DNA from: Arthrobacter sp. CAU 1506
GTDB lineage: Bacteria > Actinomycetota > Actinomycetes > Actinomycetales > Micrococcaceae
DNA: 64,000 bases
Direction: 5' to 3'
NCBI RefSeq assembly: GCF_005047635.1
Contig: NZ_SUKC01000006.1
Location: 62,001 to 126,000 of the forward strand
Part shown: positions 28,694 to 36,186 of the stretch, piece by piece
How the letters are laid out: each line of letters opens with the position of its first letter
How positions within the stretch are numbered: the first letter of the stretch is position 1
Notes under the pieces: model-generated
Told to the model about the DNA's origin: nothing
The model's database searches: none
The model's input: only the letters and a program-made list of their open reading frames with translations
Position numbers and translations under genes: made by a program

Positions 28694-30244
28694 TCAGGGC
28701 TCAACGGTGACGGAGATGGAATGCCACCCGGAGGCGCCGTTGGGGATCGGGTCCGCCCGGTCCGGGGTCTGCAGTCCGTCGACCGAGTCGTAGGCGCGTA
28801 CCCGCAGGTAGTGTCGCCCGGGCTCAGCCCGCCAGCTGAAGGACCACTGACGCCACGTGTCAATGCTGGCTTCCGCGGCGAGCACGGCCTCCCGCCAGGG
28901 GCCGTCGTCCACCTGGATTTCCACACGGTCAATGCCCCGCTGTTGAGCCCAGGCAGTGCCGCCCACTGCCACATCTCCTGCCGGCACACTGGCAAATGGC
29001 CGCGGCGCCTCGATCCGCGATGCCGTCTTGATCGGCCCGCGATCGGACCAGCCGCGGTCCGTCCAGTAAGCGGTCTTGTCCTGGAAGCGGGTGACCTCCA
29101 GATCCACAACCCATTTGGTGGCCGAAACGAAACCGTACAGACCCGGGACCACCATTCGGACCGGAAATCCGTGTTCCAAGGGCAGCGGCTCGCCGTTCAT
29201 CCCGACGGCCAGCAGCGCATCCCGGCCGTCCCTGAGCGCTTCCAAGGGGGTGGAGGCGCTGAAGCCATCGGCGCTTCTCGACAGCACCATATCGGCGCCG
29301 GACAGCGGACGCGCCCGGTCCAGTAGCTTCGCCAGCGGATAGCCGAGCCACCGGGCGTTTCCCGCCAGCTCGCCGCCCACCGGGTTGGAGACACAGGCTA
29401 GGGTCACATGCGACTCGACGAGGTCCAGCTCCAGCAGTTCCGGGAAGGACAGGGTAAATTCCTCGTCCACCATCCCGTGGACCCGCAGCTGCCAGCTCGC
29501 CGGGTCCACTTGTGGAACCGCCAGCGCCGTGTCGATCCGATAAAAGTCAGCGTTTGGCGTGATGAAAGGGACGACGCCCTGCACCGGTGACTCCACGCCC
29601 GACGGCAAGGCTTTGGCAGGGACCGCCGCAGCTGGCAGACGCAAGGCACGGCGGATCTCTTGGATGCCGCCACGCACACCCTTAAGCGCCGAGCCGCTGG
29701 CAGCCAAGACAGCAGCGGCCACGGTGAGGACGGCAGCGGTGGCAAAGAAGGAGCGTCGCGAGGGCGTCGGATCGGCATCCGAAGCACTGGCAGCACCTGG
29801 TGGCGGCAGCCGGTGCACCAGCAGCCGGAGGGCGGCCAGGCCGGCCACGGTTCCGGCCGCCGTCGGCAGCAGGTCGAAAAGTTCGGCGCCTGACCGGGTG
29901 ATCACGGCCAGGGCGAGAACGCCGCCCAGCAGCAGCACGGCGGCGGCGCCGTCCCGCCAGCGGCGCCGGGCGAGCAGTCCGACCAGCGCCGCCAGAATGG
30001 CCGTCACGGCGCCCATGGCCACCAACAAAACGGCTTTGTCGGCCGTCCCGAAGGTGTCCACGGCGAAGTTCTTCAGCCAGGTCGGCGTGACATCGATGAA
30101 CGCCGCTCCCACAGCGATCAAGGGAGAGGCGGCGGGGCGGAACCAGACGCCCACCAGCTCTGCGCTGCCCAGCAGGAGACCAGCGGACACCACGCCGGCA
30201 GCGGCGGCCAGGACGGATCGGGGCAGTCGTCTAAAAGTCTTCAC
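28694..30244 (-). CDS. Membrane-anchored molybdopterin-dependent oxidoreductase (sulfite-oxidase fold)
   Basis: A 516-residue protein. About four or five membrane helices fill residues 5-170. A molybdopterin domain of the SuoX/YedY type follows (about 215-410; HVTLACVSNPVGGELAGNARWLGYPL contains the Mo-ligand Cys). Last comes a sulfite-oxidase C-terminal dimerisation domain (about 420-516, WAQQRGIDRVEIQVDDGPW). The active site would lie outside the membrane. The GTG at 30244 is preferred to an upstream TTG at 30313 because the SigK-type -10 ends 7 bases before it, so the mRNA is probably leaderless and the TTG would not be transcribed. It is divergent from the DUF4383 gene. Substrate unknown; methionine-sulfoxide or similar S/N-oxide chemistry is plausible. 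Confidence 0.88.
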   Translation of the reverse strand: MKTFRRLPRSVLAAAAGVVSAGLLLGSAELVGVWFRPAASPLIAVGAAFIDVTPTWLKNFAVDTFGTADKAVLLVAMGAVTAILAALVGLLARRRWRDGAAAVLLLGGVLALAVITRSGAELFDLLPTAAGTVAGLAALRLLVHRLPPPGAASASDADPTPSRRSFFATAAVLTVAAAVLAASGSALKGVRGGIQEIRRALRLPAAAVPAKALPSGVESPVQGVVPFITPNADFYRIDTALAVPQVDPASWQLRVHGMVDEEFTLSFPELLELDLVESHVTLACVSNPVGGELAGNARWLGYPLAKLLDRARPLSGADMVLSRSADGFSASTPLEALRDGRDALLAVGMNGEPLPLEHGFPVRMVVPGLYGFVSATKWVVDLEVTRFQDKTAYWTDRGWSDRGPIKTASRIEAPRPFASVPAGDVAVGGTAWAQQRGIDRVEIQVDDGPWREAVLAAEASIDTWRQWSFSWRAEPGRHYLRVRAYDSVDGLQTPDRADPIPNGASGWHSISVTVEP

Positions 30245-30251
30245 ACCTTGT

Positions 30252-30279
30252 CTTCGGAGCCGGAGCCGGCCCGTATTGG
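30252..30279 (-). promoter_or_regulatory. SigK-type promoter of the molybdopterin oxidoreductase gene
   Basis: On the minus strand CCAATAC, 15 bases, CCGAAG: one change in each box relative to the two neighbours but the same spacer. The -10 ends 7 bases before the GTG, which predicts a leaderless message. Confidence 0.62.
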
Positions 30280-30297
30280 ACCCCAGCCTTAACCGAC

Positions 30298-30325
30298 CCA
30301 ATCCGTCCGGCAACTCGTTCCGAAT
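30298..30325 (+). promoter_or_regulatory. SigK-type promoter of the DUF4383 gene
   Basis: CCAATCC (30298-30304), 15 bases, CCGAAT (30320-30325), identical in both boxes and in spacer length to the promoter of the fasciclin lipoprotein. A leader of about 65 bases with GAGAGGAGAA precedes the ATG at 30397. Confidence 0.75.
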
Positions 30326-30396
30326 TGTTGGCAGGTGTCCGCGGCTGAACAGACCGGGATGCGGGCGCCGGAAACGGTTGACGAGAGGAGAACATC

Positions 30397-30855
30397 ATGG
30401 TCCGGACAGACAACACAGGTGTCGGCAGCGGCCGGCGGTCCGCGGTGCAGAACGCCGCACTGCTCATTGGCGCAGTATTCCTGGTGGTCGGCGTCCTCGG
30501 GTTTGTGCCAGGCATCACCACGAATGTGGGCGAGCTCAGCCTGGCCGGACACCACTCGGGAGCCATGTTGCTGGGGGTGTTCCAGGTGTCGATCCTGCAC
30601 AACATCGTCCATTTGCTCTTCGGCGTGGCCGGAATTGCGCTGTCGCGTAGCCGTGCCGGTTCGCGGAACTTCCTGATCTGGGGCGGGGTCATCTACCTGG
30701 TGCTGTGGATCTACGGGCTGGTCGTCGGACATGATTCTCCGGCCAACTTCGTTCCGCTGAACAACGCGGATAACTGGCTGCATCTGGTGCTTGGTGCGGG
30801 GATGCTCGGACTGGGCTTGTTGCTCGGTCGCGGGCAGGTGGCCGCAGACCGTTGA
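30397..30855 (+). CDS. DUF4383 family membrane protein
   Basis: A 152-residue protein with four membrane helices (roughly 18-40, 62-84, 93-113 and 128-146). The ILHNIVHLLFGVAGIAL segment in helix 2 and NNADNWLHLVLGAGMLGLGL near the C-terminus, each with a His in the membrane, are the DUF4383 signature. The conserved histidines could bind metal or haem, but function is unknown. It is driven by a SigK-type promoter and is divergent from the molybdopterin oxidoreductase, so all three outward genes of this island appear to be one regulon. Confidence 0.85.
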   Translation: MVRTDNTGVGSGRRSAVQNAALLIGAVFLVVGVLGFVPGITTNVGELSLAGHHSGAMLLGVFQVSILHNIVHLLFGVAGIALSRSRAGSRNFLIWGGVIYLVLWIYGLVVGHDSPANFVPLNNADNWLHLVLGAGMLGLGLLLGRGQVAADR

Positions 30856-30864
30856 GCGATCGCC

Positions 30865-30882
30865 CACGGCAGTCCTGCCGTG
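30865..30882. terminator. Hairpin between DUF4383 and the 2'-5' ligase-like gene
   Basis: CACGGCAG, 2 bases, CTGCCGTG: a perfect 8-base inverted repeat between two converging genes. The loop is tight, so the inner pair probably opens. Confidence 0.45.
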
Positions 30883-30900
30883 AACGGCAGCGGATCGGCG

Positions 30901-31389
30901 TCATGGCCCCGCTGGCTTAGCCTGCCCGTTCCACACGGCGAGGACGCGCCGGTGTTTGGCGTCCCCGTCGGGCCGCATGTCCACCAAGGCTGCCTGCTCT
31001 ACGTGGACGACGTCGCCCGAGTGAAGCCTTCCTTCTGCCTGGTGGCTGATGTGCGGTCGGAAGTTCTGGCGCATGTGGTGCGGGCTGAGCAGATGGACGT
31101 CGGTGCCGAGGGCGTCGAGCAGGCGGTCGTGCAGCAACTGCAGTTGTGGGTGTGGTTCCACCAGCGACACCGGGACGGAACGGTTCCGGCCAAAGAAGTC
31201 GTCCGCCCCGGCGCGGACCTCAAAGGCTTGCAAGCCGGAGAACGCGGGGTCTATCCGCTTCGTCACACCGTCGGGCGGCTCTTTGCTGTCGAAGCGCGCC
31301 AGCGTGATGTGCAGTGGCCATTCGCTCCGCTCGAACGTGTGTCCGGCCCGCACCGGTTTGATGAACACCACCACCACGTACGCACCCAT
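30901..31389 (-). CDS. 2H phosphoesterase / 2'-5' RNA ligase-like protein
   Basis: A 162-residue protein. Two HxT/S motifs, LHITLARF near residue 27 and FRPHIS near residue 115, define the 2H phosphoesterase superfamily, which includes LigT and cyclic phosphodiesterases acting on 2',3'-cyclic phosphates. Spacing between the motifs (about 90 residues) is normal. ATG 31389 is chosen since MGAYVVVVFIKPV is the expected first beta strand; residues before it look non-coding. The true substrate, RNA or a small nucleotide, is unknown. Confidence 0.75.
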   Translation of the reverse strand: MGAYVVVVFIKPVRAGHTFERSEWPLHITLARFDSKEPPDGVTKRIDPAFSGLQAFEVRAGADDFFGRNRSVPVSLVEPHPQLQLLHDRLLDALGTDVHLLSPHHMRQNFRPHISHQAEGRLHSGDVVHVEQAALVDMRPDGDAKHRRVLAVWNGQAKPAGP

Positions 31390-31439
31390 ACGCCCAGTGT
31401 CCCACCGGGGTGTGAAGTGCGGACCTGTCCGCCACAGCA

Positions 31440-31473
31440 AACCGCCCCTGTACCGGTTGGTGCAGGGGCGGTT
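31440..31473 (-). terminator. Terminator downstream of purM
   Basis: An 11-base-pair GC-rich stem (31440-31450 with 31463-31473), loop of 12 bases, followed on the minus strand by TTTG. It lies 31 bases after the purM stop. Confidence 0.65.
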
Positions 31474-31503
31474 CGGCGTCTATGACGGCTGGTCAGCGAG
31501 GAC

Positions 31504-32619
31504 TCAGGCGTAGGAATTGACCAGGTGGACGGCACCGCCGTCGACGCCCTTGGCGCCCTGGACAAAGTCGACGCCGCCCAGCGATGAGTCGACGGGAGCA
31601 ACCTGCCCCATGACCCAGGCCGGCATGCCGCGCTCGTTCAGCCGCTGCAGGGCGGCATCGGCCCCGGCCGCGTCCACGATGGCCACCATGCCGACGCCGA
31701 GGTTGAGCGTCCGCTCCAGATCGGCCTGCGGCACGTTGCCCAGTTCCCCGATGAGTTTGAAGATGGCGGGCAATTCCCAGGTGGAGCGGTCCACCGTGGC
31801 CATCAGCCCTTGTGGCAGCACCCGTGCCAGGTTCGCGGCCAGGCCGCCGCCGGTGACGTGGCTGAAGCCGTGTACCCCGGCCGCCTCAAAGCGGGCCAGG
31901 TCCAGGCAGTCTGCCGCGTAGACGCGGGTAGGTTCCAGCAGTTCCTCGCCCAGTGTGCGGCCGAGTTCGGTCACCTGCCGGTCCAGGGCCCAGCCGGCGT
32001 GGTTAATCACGCGGCGGACCAGGGAGTACCCGTTGGAGTGGATGCCGGAGGACGCCATGCCGATCACGACGTCGCCGTCCTTGACCCGCTCGGGGCCGAG
32101 CAGCGCGTCGGCCTCCACCAATCCGGTGGCGGCGCCGGCAACATCGTATTCGTGCTCGCCCAGCAGGCCGGGATGTTCGGCCGTTTCGCCGCCAACCAGA
32201 GCGGTGCCGGCCACCTCGCAGGCGGCCGCGATGCCACGCACAATGTCCGCGATCCGTTCCGGGACCACCTTGCCGCAGGCGATGTAGTCGGTCATGAACA
32301 GCGGCTCCGCGCCCACCACCACAATGTCGTCGACGACCATGCCGACCAGGTCGAACCCGATGGTGTCGTGGATATCCATCGCCTGCGCGATGGCCACCTT
32401 GGTGCCCACGCCGTCGGTGGACGTGGCGAGCAGCGGCTTGCGGTACTTCAGCAGGGCGGAGACGTCGTACAGCCCGGCGAAACCGCCGACCCCGCCGATC
32501 ACGTTGGAGTTGTGAGTGGCCTTGATGGCACCCTTCATCAGCTCAACCGCCCGGTCGCCGGCTTCGACGTCGACGCCGGCGCTGGCATAGGTGATCTGGC
32601 CCTGTTCGGGGGAGGTCAT
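31504..32619 (-). CDS. purM: Phosphoribosylformylglycinamidine cyclo-ligase (AIR synthetase)
   Basis: A 371-residue purine enzyme that closes the imidazole ring: FGAM plus ATP gives AIR. Recognisable blocks are ITYASAGVDVEAGDRAV at the start, STDGVGTKVAIA near residue 84, DYIACGKVVPERIADIV near 118 and ALVGGETAEHPG near 137-148, all in the order of the PurM family. It overlaps purF by 4 bases (ATGA), so the pair is co-translated, and a terminator follows. Confidence 0.96.
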   Translation of the reverse strand: MTSPEQGQITYASAGVDVEAGDRAVELMKGAIKATHNSNVIGGVGGFAGLYDVSALLKYRKPLLATSTDGVGTKVAIAQAMDIHDTIGFDLVGMVVDDIVVVGAEPLFMTDYIACGKVVPERIADIVRGIAAACEVAGTALVGGETAEHPGLLGEHEYDVAGAATGLVEADALLGPERVKDGDVVIGMASSGIHSNGYSLVRRVINHAGWALDRQVTELGRTLGEELLEPTRVYAADCLDLARFEAAGVHGFSHVTGGGLAANLARVLPQGLMATVDRSTWELPAIFKLIGELGNVPQADLERTLNLGVGMVAIVDAAGADAALQRLNERGMPAWVMGQVAPVDSSLGGVDFVQGAKGVDGGAVHLVNSYA

Positions 32620-34169
32620 ACTCGCTCTTTCTTGTCTTCGGCGGTCAGGAGATTCTCCAGGTCCGAGTCCGGCCCTGGGTCGCAGGAGCCGTGCTCCGGT
32701 TCTTCGCCGCTGCGCTCAAGCAGATTTTTGCCCAAGCGGTCCGCGGACGGCAGCTCAATCGGATACTCGCCGGTAAAGCAGGCGGTGCACAGCCGCTCGC
32801 GCGGCTGTTCGGTGGCCTCGATCATGCCGTCTTCGGAGATGTAGCCAAGGCTGTCCGCTCCGAGGGAGGCCCGGACATCCTCAACGCCGATGCCGTTGGC
32901 GATCAGTTCGGCCCGGCTGGCGAAGTCGATGCCGTAGAAGCACGGCCACTTGATGGGCGGCGACGAAATCCGCACATGCACCTCGGCCGCGCCGGCTTCC
33001 CGCAGCATCCGGACCAGGGCACGCTGGGTGTTGCCGCGGACGATCGAATCGTCGATCACCACCAGCCGCTTGCCCTGCACCACCGACTTCAGCGGGTTGA
33101 GCTTCAGTCGGATTCCCAGCTGGCGGATGGTCTGGCTGGGCTGGATGAACGTCCGGCCCACGTAGGCATTCTTGACCAGCCCCTGGCCGTAGGGGATGCC
33201 GGATGCTTCGGCATAGCCGATGGCTGCCGGTGTTCCGGATTCAGGGGTGGGGATTACCAGGTCGGCCTCGACCGGATGCTCTTTCGCCAGCTTGCGGCCC
33301 ATCTCCACACGCGCGGCGTGGATGCTGCGGCCGTTGATGGCGGTGTCCGGCCGGGCCAGGTAGACGTACTCGAACACGCAGCCGGCAGGTTTTTTCTCGG
33401 CAAAACGCTGGGAGCGCAGTCCGTTCTCGTCGATCGCGATGAACTCACCGGGCTCGACTTCCCGGACGAAGGAAGCGCCGACAATGTCCAGCGCAGCGGT
33501 CTCGGAGGCCACCACCCAGCCGCGCTCCAACCGGCCGAGCACCAGCGGACGGACTCCCGCGGTGTCGCGGGCAGCATACAGGGTGCCCTCATCCATAAAG
33601 GTGAAGCAGAACGCGCCGCGCAGCTTGGGCAGCAGTTCCATCGTGCGCTCTTCGAGCGACTGGCCTTCCTGGCCGGCCATCAGCGCCGTGACCAGCGCGG
33701 TGTCAGTGGTATTCCCCTGGGCCATCTCGCCGCGGTCGGGCTTGCCGAATTTCTCCAGCACCTTGTCGTACAGCTCCGCGGAGTTGGTCAGGTTGCCGTT
33801 GTGGGCCAGCGCCACCGTCCCGGTTGCCGTCGCCCCCAGCGTGGGCTGCGCATTGGCCCAGGTGGAGCCGCCCGTCGTGGAGTAGCGGCAATGGCCGACG
33901 GCGATGTGCCCGGTCAACGTGTTAAGCGTCGTTTCGTCGAAGACTTGGGACACCAGGCCCATGTCCTTGTAGACGTTGATGCGCTTGCCATCGCTGGTTG
34001 CAATGCCGGCGGACTCCTGTCCGCGGTGCTGCAAAGCGTACAAGCCGTAGTAGGTCATTTTTGCTACTTCTTCACCGGGGGCCCAGACGCCGAAAACGCC
34101 ACAGGCATCCTGGGGTCCTTTTTCGCCGGGGAGAAGATCATGGGAGAGTTTTCCGTCACCGCGTGCCAC
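32616..34169 (-). CDS. purF: Amidophosphoribosyltransferase (PurF), Fe-S type with propeptide
   Basis: A 517-residue enzyme making phosphoribosylamine from PRPP and glutamine, the first committed purine step. A 22-residue propeptide precedes Cys23 (DACGVFG), which becomes the N-terminal nucleophile after cleavage. The PRPP loop is VVIDDSIVRGNT near residue 370. Cysteines in GCVFEY, WPCFYG and CTACFTG match the four ligands of the B. subtilis-type 4Fe-4S cluster. Translation starts at GTG 34169. It is the first gene of purF-purM and lies behind a small membrane-protein gene. Confidence 0.96.
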   Translation of the reverse strand: MARGDGKLSHDLLPGEKGPQDACGVFGVWAPGEEVAKMTYYGLYALQHRGQESAGIATSDGKRINVYKDMGLVSQVFDETTLNTLTGHIAVGHCRYSTTGGSTWANAQPTLGATATGTVALAHNGNLTNSAELYDKVLEKFGKPDRGEMAQGNTTDTALVTALMAGQEGQSLEERTMELLPKLRGAFCFTFMDEGTLYAARDTAGVRPLVLGRLERGWVVASETAALDIVGASFVREVEPGEFIAIDENGLRSQRFAEKKPAGCVFEYVYLARPDTAINGRSIHAARVEMGRKLAKEHPVEADLVIPTPESGTPAAIGYAEASGIPYGQGLVKNAYVGRTFIQPSQTIRQLGIRLKLNPLKSVVQGKRLVVIDDSIVRGNTQRALVRMLREAGAAEVHVRISSPPIKWPCFYGIDFASRAELIANGIGVEDVRASLGADSLGYISEDGMIEATEQPRERLCTACFTGEYPIELPSADRLGKNLLERSGEEPEHGSCDPGPDSDLENLLTAEDKKERV

Positions 34170-34241
34170 CCGCTTATTCTCTCATGTGCCCGACGGGCAG
34201 CATCATCGAGGTGACGGGAATTACGGCCGGCCCCCGGCAGG

Positions 34242-34727
34242 TTACGTCCGGCGTTCGCCTTCGGATTCGCCGTCCTGGTCGCCGCTGGTACCTGCGCTGC
34301 CGTGCTGCGGCGTGGATTCGCCGGGTCCGGCTTCGTGGTTCTCGGCGGCGGCAGGCTCGTCATGACCCGGAGCAGTTGTGGCGCCGGCATCCGCGACGGA
34401 GCCTTCGGTGGCTTCCTGACCCGGCTCGGCAACGGCCGTTGCCGGCTTGGCACGCTTGACGCTGATCCGGTCGATGACCAGGAACAGCAGCGATCCGATC
34501 AGGATGCCGGCCAGTGCGAACAGCACGGCCAGGAAGGCGAAGATCGTGCCGCGGGTGAAATCGGGGTTCTCCGGACCGGTGTAGGCGGAGATGGCGGCAG
34601 CAACGACGCCCAACACGGCCCAGATGAGGACGAAGGGGACGAACCTGGGCGCCCGGCGGACGGTGACGTCCCGACGTTCCGGATCAGCCTGCCGGTTGTC
34701 GCGGGCCGGTTCTTGCTCAGCAGTCAT
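34242..34727 (-). CDS. Two-helix membrane protein, unrecognised
   Basis: A 161-residue protein that I cannot assign to a named family. A polar N-terminus (residues 1-28) is followed by two hydrophobic helices (about 29-50 and 63-86) with a YTGPENPDF turn between. A long acidic, Gly/Glu/Ala-rich C-terminal tail begins after KRAKPAT. Both ends are probably cytoplasmic. It lies between the SCP2-like gene and purF on the same strand, in a position where actinobacteria often carry such a protein. TAGGCT occurs 7 bases before its ATG, overlapping the end of the upstream gene. Confidence 0.72.
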   Translation of the reverse strand: MTAEQEPARDNRQADPERRDVTVRRAPRFVPFVLIWAVLGVVAAAISAYTGPENPDFTRGTIFAFLAVLFALAGILIGSLLFLVIDRISVKRAKPATAVAEPGQEATEGSVADAGATTAPGHDEPAAAENHEAGPGESTPQHGSAGTSGDQDGESEGERRT

Positions 34728-34737
34728 GCGTTCCAGC

Positions 34738-35100
34738 CTACCGGGCGAAGAGCGGCAGCCTATCCGCCAGTTCGGCCCGCAGGCCGGAGGCAGCCACCTT
34801 GCCCTTGGCGACGGCGCTGTCCCAGCCCAGTGCCCCCGTCACCAGGGCCAGCCAGGTGGCGGGATCGGTTTCCACCACGTTCGGGGGAGTCCCGCGGGTG
34901 TGCCGCGGGCCTTCGATGCACTGCGCGACGCCGAACGGCGGCACCCGCACTTCCACGCTGTTGCCGGGAGCGCGCTCGGAGAGTTCTTCCAAGGCATACC
35001 GCACCGCCGTGGCAGTGGTCTTTCGGTCGGTGGCCCCCGCCCGCCACGCAGCCAAGGCGGCATTGCCGTCTGCCGCCGCGATCCGGCGTCGTACTCCCAT
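34738..35100 (-). CDS. Sterol-carrier (SCP2-like) family protein
   Basis: A 120-residue soluble protein. Motifs VRYALEELSERAPGNSVEVRVPPFGVAQCIEGPRHTRG (about 33-70) and DPATWLALVTGALGWDSAVAKGKVAASG (78-105) belong to the actinobacterial 'sterol carrier family protein' group related to the MDMPI/SCP2 C-terminal fold. GGAGA precedes the ATG. It sits 15 bases after the asparaginase gene. Function is not known; the name reflects fold similarity only. Confidence 0.78.
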   Translation of the reverse strand: MGVRRRIAAADGNAALAAWRAGATDRKTTATAVRYALEELSERAPGNSVEVRVPPFGVAQCIEGPRHTRGTPPNVVETDPATWLALVTGALGWDSAVAKGKVAASGLRAELADRLPLFAR

Positions 35101-35115
35101 GGTTGGTTCTCCGGC

Positions 35116-36120
35116 TCAGTCCAGCAGGGCGACCATGGGCGGTGCCAGCCGGAGCCGGCCGACAGGCTGGCCGCCGCCGAGTACCGGCTTGACCACTTCC
35201 TCCAGCACCGGTCCGACCTTGTCTACGTCGATCGCGTCGCAGGCTGCCAGCAGGGTCAGCGCGATCAGCGAGCCGGCGCGGGAACTGCCGTCCAGGATCT
35301 TCACGGCTACCGAAACCCCGGTCTGCGTCCCCATCACCATCACGCCTTCGGCGCCGGACTTGGCGATGATCTCCAGTTCCTCCATCACCACGGTGTTCTC
35401 CTGGCCGCGGCCGTGGACCGCCCAGGGGTAGTCCAGCATGGCGGTGGCGATGGTGGCCGCCCGGGCATCGGCGTTCTTGTCCGCCGGGGCTTTGGCAAGC
35501 TTGCCGACGGCGCGGGCGAGGCCGGTCAGGGACAGCGCCGGGGCCGGGGCACCACACCCGTCGACCGCGATGTGCTCGATTTTCTCTTCGGCGTACTCCT
35601 CGAGAACTTCCATGACCCGGCGCTGGATCGGGTGGTTCGGCTCCAGGTAGCTGCGGGTGTTCCAGCCGTTCTCCGTGCAGGCCCACAGGAAGGCGGCGTG
35701 CTTGCCGGAACAGTTGAAAGCCAGCCGCTGCTGTCCGCGTTCGGTGCGGACCAGCCAGCCGCGCGCCTGTTCGTCCTGCGGCCAGGCCGGCGGGCAGCGC
35801 AGATCCGCGTCGGTCAGGCCGGCGGCCTTGAGCATGCCTTCCACCACGTCCATGTGCTCGAGCGATCCCACGTGGCTGGCGCAGGCCAGGGCCACCTGGT
35901 CGCCGCGAAGCGGGACGCCGGATTGCATCGCGGCCAGGGCTTGAAAGGGCTTGAGCGCGGAGCGCGGGAAGATCGGGGCGGTGATGTCGCCGAGTTCGGT
36001 CACCACGGTGCCGTCCGCGGCCATCACGACGGCGGAGCCCAAGTGGCGGGATTCGATGAAACCGTTGCGTTCAACGACCGCCAGTTCCACGGCGTCCGCA
36101 GCTTTGAATGTCTCGGGCAT
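35116..36120 (-). CDS. Asparaginase II family protein
   Basis: A 334-residue protein of the PF06089 asparaginase family. Visible blocks are VERNGFIESRHLGSAVV (about 16-32), FPRSALKPFQALA (51-63), SHVGSLEHMDVV (83-94), NCSGKHAAFLWAC (135-147) and VDGCGAPAPALSLTGLA (about 195-211). The SALKPFQA and NCSGKHA segments hold probable catalytic Ser, Lys and Thr-like residues. The family shows asparaginase activity in Rhizobium. TAAACT lies 6 bases before the ATG. It heads an apparent unit with the SCP2-like and membrane-protein genes, divergent from purD. Confidence 0.88.
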   Translation of the reverse strand: MPETFKAADAVELAVVERNGFIESRHLGSAVVMAADGTVVTELGDITAPIFPRSALKPFQALAAMQSGVPLRGDQVALACASHVGSLEHMDVVEGMLKAAGLTDADLRCPPAWPQDEQARGWLVRTERGQQRLAFNCSGKHAAFLWACTENGWNTRSYLEPNHPIQRRVMEVLEEYAEEKIEHIAVDGCGAPAPALSLTGLARAVGKLAKAPADKNADARAATIATAMLDYPWAVHGRGQENTVVMEELEIIAKSGAEGVMVMGTQTGVSVAVKILDGSSRAGSLIALTLLAACDAIDVDKVGPVLEEVVKPVLGGGQPVGRLRLAPPMVALLD

Positions 36121-36126
36121 GGACTT

Positions 36127-36132
36127 AGTTTA
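36127..36132 (-). promoter_or_regulatory. Candidate -10 (TAAACT) for a leaderless asparaginase mRNA
   Basis: TAAACT, 6 bases, ATG at 36120; no ribosome-binding site. Good match to the vegetative -10. Confidence 0.5.
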
Positions 36133-36172
36133 GGTCCGGCGCAACAACTTCGAGGCTCCGCCCCGCGCCAAG

Positions 36173-36178
36173 TAGGCT
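36173..36178 (+). promoter_or_regulatory. Candidate -10 (TAGGCT) of purD
   Basis: TAGGCT followed by 8 bases and the purD GTG at 36187, with no Shine-Dalgarno. Slightly longer spacing than the other leaderless candidates. Confidence 0.4.
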
Positions 36179-36186
36179 AGTTCTTT

